The notes under the pieces: model-generated | Told to the model about the DNA's origin: nothing | Seen by the model: only the letters and a program-made list of their open reading frames with translations | Database searches by the model: none | Program-made: the position numbers and the translations under genes | Origin: Acheta domesticus | Lineage: Eukaryota; Arthropoda; Insecta; Orthoptera; Gryllidae | DNA: 64,000 nucleotides | NCBI GenBank assembly: GCA_031308135.1 | Contig: JAHLJT010003656.1 | Coordinates: 52,491,665 to 52,555,664 of the forward strand | Direction: 5' to 3' | Shown: positions 11,815-23,900 of the stretch, piece after piece | Layout: the number at the start of each line of letters is the position of its first letter | How positions within the stretch are numbered: position 1 is the first letter of the stretch

Positions 11815-12600
11815 CATATTTAAAATTCGTGTCATTCCGGTTGAATTTGGCGATTTTCGACGAAAACTTGAATCTTCTGAAAATCAGCACCCTATCCTGA
11901 AATTGAAAACACTGGTGATAAGCATTTTTCCAACAGATGATTAGTTTTCGAGAAATTCGCGAATAACTAACGTAAAAAGTACAATTTTCGTTCAAAATGT
12001 ACTCTAGGAAGTCGCCATGTTTAATCGGTTCTTGTGCATTAATATCCCTGTCATATCTGCAAGATTAAAGTGTAATGCACATACAATCTCCAGTGTAAAT
12101 CTCACAGCTGTAGATAAAATAGTTTAGGAACTAGAGCGTGTCAAAATTGACCATATTTTGGCATTCTTTGAAACCCACCATTTTTTGAAAAACGCCTCTC
12201 AGGGCTCATTTCTCGTCCGAATGCGGCAAATGTTGGAATTTTCTGAACCTATATTAAATTTTAAAAAAGGATTTTGCTTCCTGAATCGAAATATATTGCA
12301 TAGTTTTGCAGAAAAAGGTACTTTCTGCCAATTCTTTTGCGTAACAAAAAAAAACAAACGAAAATTCAACGACCCCCGACCTGCTGAATTGGGGATTTTC
12401 GACAGGAGCTGTATTCTTCTGAAAACCAGTGTCCAGTCTGAAATTTAATGGCGAATTCACTGGTGATAAGCATATTTCCAACAGATTGTTCGTTTTCGAA
12501 AAATTCGCGAACAACCAACGCAAAACATGTAATTTTGTCCAAACTTGTTCTCTAGGAAGTCGCAACGTTTAACCTGTTCTTATACATTATTATCTAGTGG
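11815..12600. repeat. Diverged direct repeat, period about 550 bp
   Basis: Units at about 11820-12050 and 12365-12600 share, in order, GGCGATTTTCGACGA-like, ACTGGTGATAAGCAT, TTCCAACAGAT, CTCTAGGAAGTCGC and TTAATC/TTAACC..GTTCTT. The open frames here run through the repeat and have no family resemblance. Confidence 0.7.
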
Positions 12601-12719
12601 TGCTGAAACAATACGTACTTTCTCGCCCGTATTGTCAGGCAAAATTGCGCTAAAAGTACGCGAATTTACGCAAATCATGCAAAATTACGCGAATACCAAC
12701 GATGCACTATGCGTATTTG

Positions 12720-12835
12720 AGTCGTATTTATTTATTTATTTGTCAAAAACAGTAAAAACTGTATACGACGTGTGGGGAAAGAAATTTATCTGCGCACATT
12801 TTCTTGAGGTCCAGAATTATAAATCGTAAATAAAA
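12720..12835 (+). repeat. Dispersed repeat family C, copy 1
   Basis: Contains AAAACTGTATACGACGTGTG and GGAAAGA..TTTATCTGCGCACATTTTCTTGAGG. Inverted copies lie at about 33990-34095 and 34495-34600. Confidence 0.7.
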
Positions 12836-12839
12836 CAGT

Positions 12840-14110
12840 AAAGGGGGCAGAATCAGGTAAGGCAGTAACAGGGCCAGAATCGTAAATAAAACAATTAATT
12901 TATATTAATGCGAAAGGAAAAGCAGCATCCATTTTGGCCTTCTGTTACCAATGCGGCGTTACCACGATATGTTACAAAGAACAATAACCGTAATTTGTAT
13001 GGGATACACATTTTTCCAATTAGCATTGTTGATATCGCGGACAAGAAAATGAAAATAGAAAAAATATAATACTTAAATATAAAATTGTTGGCACATAATC
13101 AGCCAAATTAATTCAGATTTGGCGTCGTACTTGGAATTCTATCATTTAAAACCAATATTTGGGGCTAATTAGAGCATACATTTGAAAAGTCTTACCTTCG
13201 AGATAGTTTTAATCCCCCCCCCCAAAAAAAACCGCCAGCTACCTTCCAAAGAGGAAGGGAATTCATTTCTCGTATGAAAATCTTCGAGACGATTTATTTA
13301 ACTACTTTCAAAAATGGCCAGAGGATCGTGCCACCTCCTGGGCGTCGCGCAGGCAGCATTGGGCTTTGTCCAGAGGTTCTCACAATCAACTTTTTTCCAA
13401 TAAGACGCGACAACATCTTATTGTGGAAAAATCAGAGCGCCCGAGCGGATCTCTTCGCCAAACTAATACGCGCATGAAGGTTGTAATAATTACGTAAAGT
13501 TGGTATTACATTTCCGAAGCTACAGGACGATAAATGCTCCGTGAAAAAATGAGTTTACGCGCGATCCCCATTTGAATTTCATTACACACGAAAGTAACAA
13601 GGTGTGCGGGAAACGCTTTCCTGGCGCCCAGACAATGGTAAACTGACAATTTCTTCTATACTTAATTATTCTAACACCAAGGTGTGCTAACCAACCGTCT
13701 TGACCACTTGTTTTCAGAACCTTCCCTTGTGTGATTAGAATAGACGTAGCATTTTCTGCGGCACGATATTTTCAGAAGCTCTCCCAAAAAAGCTCAAGAA
13801 ATATTTGCAACCTCAACAAATATGTTTATATGCCTCAAAATTACTCTGTTTTTGCATACATTACTTTTTATTTCAACATCGTATTATCCAAAGCGAATCT
13901 ATTCCTTTTCACATTTAACGCAATTGAAGGACGCAATTTCAAGTAGTTTCAAATAATTTATAAAAGAATAATGTGTAAACGTACAACAAAAGTTCCGATG
14001 TAAGAAATGAACAAAAGAAATATTAAATAATATACAGATTCTGACTTACGTAGCATCCAACTGTCTCAAAACACTTCTAAAATTACGATCACGAAGCGCA
14101 GGGTTTTGAG
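12840..14110. other. Unassigned intergenic DNA
   Basis: No recognised coding, repeat or terminal structure. The frames at 13274-13477 and 13731-13946 have no family signature. Confidence 0.4.
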
Positions 14111-14129
14111 GGCGGTCGACTAAATTACT

Positions 14130-14465
14130 TCAAAAATACTTATATTTTCGAAAAATTTAACATGCCCCTATTTGAAGATTTGTTATATAATGAACACATT
14201 TCATTAAGAAAAAATGTTGAAAGACGCCGAAAAAAATTTGATATTTTTTCAATTTTCGAAAAATTAGGGTTCCAACCGACATGAGACCTGCACCATTTTC
14301 TTAAACGCTCTTTAGACCATCCAACAATAAAATTTCATCGAACTTGTTAGCGTTTAAAAAAATTGAAAATGTCCCAGGGGCTTCATGAAAAATACCTCCC
14401 AAAATTAAAATATCAATTTCAAATTTAAGGGGCCATGACATCAGCCAGATCGATCGGCCATAAAA
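14130..14465 (-). repeat. Dispersed repeat family B/D copy
   Basis: The left part (TTTTCGAAAAATT..CCTATTTGAAGAT..GAAGACGCCGA) matches 11020-11135. The right part (AAGGGGCCATGACATC..GATCGATCGGCC) is the inverse of 42080-42210. The shared order suggests one old element family present in at least three places. Confidence 0.55.
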
Positions 14466-14469
14466 CACA

Positions 14470-15740
14470 GATTCTGGCTGCACCACGTGTTAAGATTTTT
14501 TTTTTTTATAAATTTAGCAACATAATAATAATACTGCTCCAGAAAATTAAAAGAAATTACTAATAAACACCTTGATATTTTGGCAATACACCAAGCATTA
14601 TTTGGAAGAAGATACATAAAGCTAAGAAAGAATATTCAAAACCAAACTCCAAAATGTATAACCATGAGTAATATTTATTTTGACTCAAAATAAATTGTTC
14701 AAATGATTTCTTTCTGCCCAGAAAAGATATTGAGAGTGTGATAATTTCAATTTTGCAAAATCAATGAGCAGTTACCTCTAGCAGTTTCTAGATATCAGCA
14801 TTTCACCACCTAAATTAAATTAGCCTAAATTAATCTAAATTAAACTTAGGTTAAATACCAGTTTCATCACTGTAAGCAAAATTCCCCTCTACAATTTTTC
14901 AACTAATTGGTCATTTCATCCAAAATGATTCATTTTGACAAAAAAACAGCAGAAATTTTAAAAGTACCAAAACTTCAAAAAACTAAAATAGACATAAAAA
15001 TCCACTGTTTCAAAAAATGTAATTCAATCACTTTTACTAACAATCTTTTCATTTCATTAATTTTGTATTTTTGTTTGGTTTGGTGTAATAAATTAGATTT
15101 AAAACTAAAAACTTATTTAACAGAACTTTACCACATATTATTTTTGATAGCAATTAATTTTCACAGTAAGTCCAAGAATTCTGATGTAGGAAACAATTCT
15201 GGAATTTTTTAAAAATTTGCTTTATTTCATGGATGTCATTAATTTTCTAGCCTAATATTTATGATGGTATTATTTCAATAGACAATCACCAATATGTGAA
15301 GAACATGACAACCTGAAACAAAAAACAACTCTCTTGAAGTACACTGAAGGTAAATTCTAGCTACATCATTGGTTAAAAAGCCCACTTTGATTTGAATACT
15401 TGCTTCTCGTTTTTTTGTGACGGGTTTTAAATTAGCTACTTCTGCATTCACAGGAGGAAACCAGATAAGAATGTGACCAGAAACCAGTGTTTGACCTTTT
15501 AATTAGAGTAGAGAGGTGTTCATAAAATAACAAAGCATGTGCATGACACTGTTTAACTGTTCCCAAAATTATTGGCATACAAGGTCTCATTTTAAGAGAC
15601 CTTTTTAAGTTTTAAAGATTGAAACACAAACTGTGTGATTCTGTGAAACATTTCTAAATGAATTACTTCATGTAGGACACTGGCACACACAAAAAAAAAG
15701 TTGTCACAAACAAAAACTTGATATGTTTCTCTATGTATGT
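14470..15740. other. Unassigned AT-rich DNA
   Basis: Very AT-rich, with no coding signature. The frame at 14907-15212 is low-complexity and unrecognised. Confidence 0.4.
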
Positions 15741-15741
15741 G

Positions 15742-16134
15742 GAGAATGGAAGGTGGTGGTTCAATTCTGGCTTTGAATTCAGCTTCAGCATGTCAACATA
15801 CGTAGAGAAATGCGTCAAGTCTTAGGTCTGACAACTGTTGGCATCTTTTGAGTATAATGCTACAACACACCAAAATCTAGTATTCGCATTTGCTTTTTGA
15901 GAATTAAAAATAATAATTGGAAGGTGATGGTGCAGTTCTGGCCTCGGATTCAGTACCTCGACATACTTAGAGAAACGTGTGTCAAGTCTTTGGGTCTGAC
16001 AACCAGCCCCAAAAACAAAAAATACAATTTTACAATGTTTTTTTTGCGATAAAAAATAAACTGGAGCATGGTGGCCCAATTCTGGCTTCAGTGCTTTGAG
16101 AGCGAACCATGTGAAGTCTTTGGGTCTAACAACA
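15742..16134. repeat. Three tandem diverged units, about 160-bp spacing
   Basis: Units near 15745-15837, 15915-16005 and 16060-16134 each run from GGAAGGTGRTGG or GGAGCATGGTGG through CAATTCTGGCTT-like sequence to GTCAAGTCTTNGGTCTGACAAC. They explain a 144-aa minus-strand frame with repeated motifs, which I regard as spurious. Confidence 0.75.
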
Positions 16135-16144
16135 TTCTTTATTT

Positions 16145-16162
16145 TGTGTGTGTGTGTGTGTG
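16145..16162. repeat. (TG)n microsatellite
   Basis: A short TG run directly after the tandem units. Confidence 0.9.
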
Positions 16163-16164
16163 CA

Positions 16165-17912
16165 TGCGTGTAATCTGAGCATGTTTGCAGAAAATGTGAG
16201 AAAAATAAAAGTAATAAGAACAATAAACAATTCATACAATGTTTGTTGTCATTCAAATTTTAATGAATTTGTTTTATTAGATGGAAAGAGAAATAATATA
16301 AACCATTTTAATAAAGGAAATTTCAACTCTGTAAGAAAGACTTGAAGAATTCATATGACTGGAAATTGGTAATTTAAACATTTAATGCTTATGTAGGGAC
16401 TAAATCAATTTTTCTAGAAACAAATTAATAATATTTTTCACCAAAATTTTAGAAAGGAAGGTCTTTTTTTCCAAATGTAGAAAGAGTGTAAATGTTAAGT
16501 GGCAAATAGGGAACATCTCATTAAGAGTTCATTAATTAAATAAATCATTATAAATTAAAAACATGTGACTCAGTTGTGACAACTGTAAGGCACACTAGAG
16601 CACAACTTATAATCCCATCCAATAAAAATAAATTAATGGCTCAACTTAAAACTTCAGATCATGATGCACCACATGTTGCAATAAGGAAAAGTTAATATCC
16701 CATTCACTAGAAAAATCATTTTGTTAAAACAATCTCACAGTTCATCTCTCTGGACTTTATCACTTATATACCAGTGGCAGCTGTTCCTTGGGTTCTAGGG
16801 CAGCGGCCTCTTGTGATAAAACAACCTTGGGAAATGTTGCAGAAAGTATTAAATTTGCAATAAATTGACTCCTTTAATTTGTGCATACCACCAGCACAAT
16901 TTTTTAGGGCGAATTCAGTTTTAAGTGTCAGATTAAGCGAAAGATAAATGTTTCTGGAATGGGTCGCATCATGGACTATTGGGAGTCCATCTGTAGCTGG
17001 TGCATGCAAGACAACGGAAGCTTGAGGAAGAGTTGGGGTTCAGGGAGTTGGATGGGGGCAGCGTTCTGCTTTTAAGGTTTTGTTCAGCAGAGTTTGTGCC
17101 TGTTAACTAAGCTAAGAATACCAATCCTTTCATCTGTTTCAGGAATTACTGTTTTGTTTACTGGAAATATTTTTTTATAAAATCTATTTTCATGTGAGCA
17201 CAATTGGATCTTCCATTATCAACATTAAAGTATTAGAAAAGGATTAAAATCCCGATGCATGCAAATCGGTTGTTCTCTACGTGCCATAATTTTCCTCATT
17301 GAAGAAAGATTTTGAAGAGGTAAAATGTATGTGATAGTTCGGACATAAATGCCGCCCTCCTAATTTGCAACCCACTGGCCACCACAGCTTCATACATAAT
17401 TGTAGGACTTACGTAATTGTATCATTTGGTCATAGGACAAAGAGAAAAGGATTAAAGGAAAATAGAAATTTTTCAAGGGTGAAAAATACAAATAAAAGGA
17501 AAACAGAAAAGTTTTATATAAAGCTTTTGGTAAATGGTAATGTCATTCAAATTTGGAAAAATACAAATTTATTGTTCCAAAATGTGTATTATTCCATCAC
17601 ATGCTTAACACGTTTCACTGGCCACCATTATTAAACCAATTTAAAAATGTGCATCATGAATGTGGCAGTAAAACATATCAGTAAAATTGCACAGTACCAA
17701 CATGGCACCAACCAAATATTTAGTTTGCAGAGAATCATTTATACCTTATATACAATATAGAGAAAAAGCAGTTGACACACAGTTCAATAAATAGCATTTC
17801 CTACACACTTGCACATAGACACACCACCAGAATGAACATATACAGTGTAATATTTAATGCTTTTGTGTAATAAAATCTTAAAAAGCAAAGCACCAAAATA
17901 ATATCAATACTT
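16165..17912 (-). other. Downstream flank and probable 3' UTR side of VPS37A
   Basis: No gene is recognisable. On the minus strand this follows the VPS37A stop codon. The nearest clear AATAAA (reading minus) is at about 17568-17573, some 340 bp past the stop, and is a candidate poly(A) signal. Confidence 0.35.
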
Positions 17913-20620
17913 TCAGTACCCAGCTCGTTCCAACTCTTGTAACTGGCGACTCAGTTTTTCTTCTCTCGTTTTACGCGAATAAAATAACTGGAAAAACAAT
18001 TACATACATATTAAGAATGTCTATGAAACAATAAAGTTCACATTAATAACTAAAATTAATTCAGAATTAAAATACTGCGTCTCAAAAATAAGAAATAATT
18101 ACCAATTCTACAAATGAATTTAAAATATTTAACTCGGTAAAATATTTTTAATTCTTGCATCATCAGTTTAAATCTCCAAAATTTAAAAAAAACAACTAAA
18201 TCAATCACTAATGAAATAGTAATACCAACAAAATGAAACAAAGAGAATTGTTAAAGTTATTTTCAATTTTTGCATTGCATCAATTTCTTTAGTTAAGAAT
18301 AAAAATTATTTAAATAATAACATAAAACTTCATACTTAAGTGGAAAAGAATCTTTAAAAATGTGCAATATATGTGGCTGAAATTAATAATCACAAACTCT
18401 TACCAATATTATTGTTCTATTAAAATATTATATTATTACAGCTAGAGTTTCAAAGCTCTGCCATTTTGTGATAATGAACTGACAAAGGGTAAACAACCAA
18501 CTTCAAATAAAATATATTTCTAAATAACTACAATGTCAAAAAACCTAAATTTCTTTAAAAAAATGTCATTGCCTGAACAGGCAACAAAATGATCATTCCT
18601 ATTTCTCAACAGTACATTAAAAATCAATGTGAAATGGCAATACCAATGAGCAAAATTTTATAACATTTGGTCACTACTAGACAAATGCCGAATTTTGACC
18701 TTTCAAACGACTTTACCGTTCTTTTTTCCATGTATGATGTTACAAATGTTTCGACATCCAATTGTTTGTTTAGGAACTCATCAGCCACTCTTTCACTCTC
18801 TTCATCTGTACACACAGTAGCTATTCGCAAATTATCCTAGAAGTAAAAAACAAAAAGAAAATCCATTTAATGATGACATTGACATAAATGTAATGCAGAA
18901 TTTAATTTTGCACAATACAAAAATTTGGCCCAAAAGCACAGGGCTACCATTTCCAATTTCAGGCTATTTTCATGTAAGTTGTAAATGTTATGTAATGTCT
19001 CTCTTTGTAGTCACTATGCCTGCATCTTGTACTTGAAAAACAGGATGCTTCTTTTATGTGAAAACTCTTTGGAACTGACTGTTTCACTGCTTATTCTTCC
19101 TACATTATTTAGATCATGGCATGCAACTTTTCATGCAACTTTGAATTGCATGTTTCAATAGTTCAAATGCTCTCACAGCATACAAACATTTCCTGACATT
19201 ATAACAATTAGTGAAAGATAACTGCTACGTGTATTGAATACTGAAGGAGGGAAAAGAGTATTTTAATATCTTACCCGTATATTGTCTGGAGCATATTTTT
19301 CAGATTGCTTTTGGTATTCATTGCTATGACTTTCATATTGAGCTTTCAATGAGGCGACAACATCCAATTTCTTTTTAACAACTGTTTTCAAATGTTCTAA
19401 TCGTGGTTCTTTGGAAAGATTTTCTTCTGAAGTGTGCAAAACACAGGACACATAAGAAATATGTACTTTTCAGCAGTGGAAATCAATGCTTATGAGATAC
19501 AAAAAGAGTATAAAGAGGACAGTCTTACTTGCAACTTCCTCATTGTTCATTAGCATGTTTTCCAGGGACATGTCTACTTTCTGTGAATCTGGATGATGCT
19601 GGAGGAGGAATTCATCTTGCCTATCAACATTTTCATCCAATTTCTTTAGTTCCTCCAATGTTAGCTTTGCCAGATCTGGAAAAGCTAAAGTTCCTCGAGG
19701 ACATAAATGCAACGCTGCAGCATTATTATGTACAGAATACTGAGACATTCCTCCATAATTACAATTGGATGAAAGGAGACTTGTTTGATACATGACTCCG
19801 TAGAGTGGTGATGATCTCCCATCAGAATTCACATCTGAAAAGATTGGAAACATCTCATGTTACATAAATCATTGATTTGATATACTTCTTTAAAATCATT
19901 TATGACAAGACCAACCATTTTGTTGACTAGAAGATGCACCTGCACCAATATCAGTACAAAGCTGTGGTGGTCTGAGTTGGAATTCTCGAATAATAGCGTG
20001 AACAACACGTCCCAGATCAGAATGGGCAGTGTACTGCAAAGAAATACAAAATGTACTACACTGGTGTTAAATTACCTTGTTAATCGCTTAACAAAAAAGC
20101 CAACAAGCACTATCATGCAATTTTGAATTTTAAATTGACAATAACACACATTTATAAGGCCTGGCGCAGTGACAACTTCACTACTTTCATTCACCCATGG
20201 GTGTACAATGTCTGGCCTTATCTTTAAAACCGGCCTCGTTAATGGAAAATCCGGACCTAAAACTACTAACAGTGCCATGTTGTTTCCTCCTGAAGAAAAT
20301 TCCACTTTGTATTCAACATCCTCTTGGATTTCTGTCACACTTTAAAACAGAAAGGAATAAAAAAATGAATTACTAACCATAAATTTCCTTCTAACACTAA
20401 CCTACAATATATAATAAATACAGAACACGTATTTGACAAACGAATAAAGAATTCGTCGCAACATCACATAGTACTTTCCAAGTAATCCTTTAATTGAATC
20501 ACAGTCACAAGGGCATCACTATACAGAAACCTACTTATCATTGAAGACTTTTAATGTGTCAATCTGCCGTCTTCTATTAAGTTCAGTACATTCAGTGTCT
20601 CTAAATATTCTTGATACCAT
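17913..20620 (-). CDS. VPS37A: VPS37A, ESCRT-I subunit (seven coding exons)
   Basis: Vacuolar protein sorting 37A is a subunit of ESCRT-I, which binds TSG101/VPS28/MVB12 and sorts ubiquitinated cargo into multivesicular bodies on endosomes. Exons in transcription order: 20535-20620, 20150-20339, 19916-20033, 19529-19834, 19275-19426, 18717-18836, 17913-17987. All joins are GT-AG and keep frame, giving 348 aa (vertebrate VPS37A is about 400). Residues 30-130 read as the UEV-like domain (EIQEDVEY, PDFPLTRPVLKIRP, AHSDLG). Residues 183-348 read as the Mod(r) coiled-coil domain (FPDLAKLTLEELKKL, ESERVADEFL, FVTSYMEKRT). The start is supported by an in-frame TAA immediately upstream. The UEV domain separates 37A from VPS37B-D. 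The gene is divergently arranged with ACTR8. Exon boundaries are my own reading. Confidence 0.93.
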
Positions 20621-20972
20621 TTAAATTATGTCTCTCAATCATACGTAGGGGTAACTACTAAATACATCTAAAGACTATTTACAACTTAGGTAAATAATTT
20701 GACAAGTATTTAACGTAAACATCACAGTTGGTAACATCTGCTGCTGTGTCTTGTGGTTTTACTTCGATAATATCTTCGAGATATCGACAAATGTCGATTC
20801 AGACAACAAAACAAGCGTGTTAATGGTGTTTGTGTGTGTGTGGGGTCGCCGAATTTTGAAGGGTTATGAAGACATCGTCAATTAGTGTCTGTAAAGGATT
20901 TACAGACTTTCGTGATTGTAATAGGAACAATATATATACTTCACATAGATTTTCGTAACATTAAACGTGGAA
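20621..20972. promoter_or_regulatory. Probable bidirectional promoter between VPS37A and ACTR8
   Basis: Only 352 bp separate the two start codons, so both 5' UTRs and core promoters must share or nearly share this interval, unless upstream noncoding exons exist. It holds the near-palindrome ATCGACAAATGTCGAT at 20783-20798, inside TATCGAC/GTCGATT sequence close to the insect DRE consensus (TATCGATA). No TATA box is obvious, as expected for housekeeping genes. Confidence 0.6.
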
Positions 20973-23900
20973 ATGCCTACGTTTCAGGAATCATGTGCAG
21001 AGGTAAAATTGATGTCCTCTATCAAAAATAATCAGATGAACGTGTGACAAGTTGTAATTGCATTACATATAACAAATAAAGTGTACTTGATTGAAGTGTG
21101 CTTGTTAAATTTTTACTGTCTAGTTAAATTCTTGATTGCACGTGTTTGTAATTTGCGAGGGAATTGCATCGTGTGTTAAGGTTGCTTTGTTTTCTTTGCA
21201 GCAAATACAGGCGCAGACTATTATTGTCATCCATCCTGGCTCATTATTTTTACGAATGGGTCGAGCATCAGATTTAAATCCCCACACAATTTTGCACGCA
21301 ATTGCTAGAAAGCGATTGCCTGGGGGTATTGTGCATCGTGATCCCTTCCTTCCCCCGCAAGTTTCGAAAGTAGGTTTTGTAGTGCTATCCAATTCGAGAT
21401 GAACATTTTCTGCACTGAAACATGTTTTGTATGTGTGTGTAGAGTAAAGAGCTGTTACAAGAAATGGAAGAGTCACGACTGCAAGTTTCACATACTCTGC
21501 AGTCATGCTTGCAATCGGATGGTCGAAGACGTTATGCCACCCCACCACAGCAGATTGCTGCGTTCAATAGACGCTCCAACCCTGAAACTATCAGCACAAC
21601 AGGAGGTGAATGGGTGAAACCAGAAGGAGATATAGTTGTTGGTGATGAGGTTAGAAACAAATTTCAATTCAAATCAAGTGATGTTTAAAATATAAATTTT
21701 GAATAACAGTGTACGTGTTTCGCAGGTGTTATACCTAAATCCCAACTTGGACTATAATATTCACTTTCCATATAGACGTGGCGATTTACATCTTCACGGT
21801 GGACCTGGTGGGTCATTGACAGGTGTGCTGTCAAATCTTGAAACAATTTGGAGTTGGGTCATCAAACATCGTTTGGAAATTCCTCTGAAGAATCTTAGGG
21901 TATGTTCCTCGGAAGAATCTTAGGGTATAAAAGAGGTCTCTAGTTTTATTAAAGGCTTCAACAATTTATTGAAGTTGTTTAAGAAAAGGACTATTGAATC
22001 TCAAGAATTCACTTACATTAAGTACCTTCACTTTTATACGAAATGTAAATTAAGTCAAATTTCTTATCTTTTAACATGATTGTTTGTTGTAGCATTATCG
22101 TGCTGTATTGGTCATACCTGACATTTATAATAGGCAGTATTTAAAAGAACTTACAACTTTACTCCTGTGCAGAATTGGATTTGGTGGCTGCTTTTTAGTG
22201 CAGGTAATTCTTTAACATAATATATCCTTTTAAAATTTTAGGGAATAGATTCTAGTTGTATTATTTTGATAAAGACTTTGTATATTTTGTACTGAAATAC
22301 ATTTTGAGGTACAATAACATGGAGTTACTTTGCTCCAGATGCATTAAAAGTTTCATTGGCTTGTGTGTACATTGTACCACTACCCCCCCACACACACACA
22401 CACACACATTGCTCATCAGTGTCAGATTTCTACCACCTGGAACCGAGGCTTGCATTCAGAAGGAGAAAAAGCATAATTAAAATTTATTTAAAAATTCAGT
22501 GAACTGAAGATTATTTGCGAGTAAATTGTGCTCATTTTAAAAATTCATTATCTGTGCCTCCATATCTTATTTTAGTTCTGATTTTTGCTATGTTTTATGG
22601 GTATGAGAAAGCAATTTTCCTCACATTACTCCACAACAAAAGTGGAGCAAATCCTCACTGTCAAATATTGTTAAATTTCTGAGTCAGGAACATGGGAAAG
22701 AATTGTATGAAATATATTAAGACTTTTCTTCCAATTAACAGTCCTCATTTTACATGTGTAGGTACTGTTTAACATTTTTAGCTATTATGTACTATTTAAT
22801 ATTTTTTGGCCTATACAAAGCATATTTTTGAGTCTTTTTTTATTTGGATTCTGATGACAATTATATTTTCTATTGCAATATAGGTCATACAATGCTTAAA
22901 AAACAAAAAAAAAAAAAATCTGTAACCGTTACTTTTGAAGGCTGGTGCAAAGTTACCCCATCCTAGGGTAACTTTGCTCCACACATTTTGAAATTAAATA
23001 TAAAAAAGCACCAGTAATTTTTTTGGCATGTGGTAACATCAGTAGATACTCCTAACACTAAACTAGCTGGTAAAACTATAAAATAATGAAAAATTCTACT
23101 AAAAAAGTCATTTTTTAAATCATTCTAGAATCACACCTTAATAAAATGAAGCAAAGTTATGCAATGTTAAGGTAACTGATCCATTAAAAATACTGTTTGA
23201 AGTTATTAATTTTACAAGCTGCACATGTCATTCAGAAAATTTCGTTTTAATAAAAGCAACATTTATAGAAGAAATCAAATGTTTATAGTTTCTTTCCATT
23301 GTGATTTTTATTGAATATTCGAAGGATCATGTCGCTGCAACTTTTGGTGCTGGCCTTGGATATGCCTGTGTGATAGACATTGGTGATCAGAAAACATCTG
23401 TTTCCTGTGTTGAAGATGGAATTTCCCACAGAAATACTAGGGTACGTAATTCTCTGAAAACTATTATTTAACCCTTTGAACTCATAAGCAACGAGCATAA
23501 TACACCACCTGCAGTTCATACAGTGTGTCAGAGATGCCATGAGAATAATGGCTACTTGTTCATAGCAGTGTGTAATGTGACACTTCCTACAACTCGTAGG
23601 GCATGTCTCAGATGCCACACCAAAATCCCACATTAACTCGTAGGACATGACACAGATGCTGACGAATTTTCCTGGTATGTAAAATTAAGTTTTCATTGTT
23701 GAATAGATTCTGGCTACTATTCTATTTTTAAATAATGTTGATGCAATAATGTGAAATTGAGCTGGAAAGGGGGAATGCCGAGTATCGGTTTCAAGCTGTG
23801 CAGCCTTTTTCTATTGTCATGTTAGACATGCCTTATGAGTTGTAGGACCTCGCAGTGCTCAGAAACATCAGACTGCAGAGAGCATTCATGGGAGCATGTC

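Noticed and set aside
15822..16256. 144-aa minus frame with repeated motifs
   Set aside because: The repeats are the DNA-level tandem units. There is no family signature and a microsatellite at one end.
16764..16810. CAGTGGCAGCTGTTCC as a hAT end
   Set aside because: No matching inverted end or 8-bp duplication was found within several kb.
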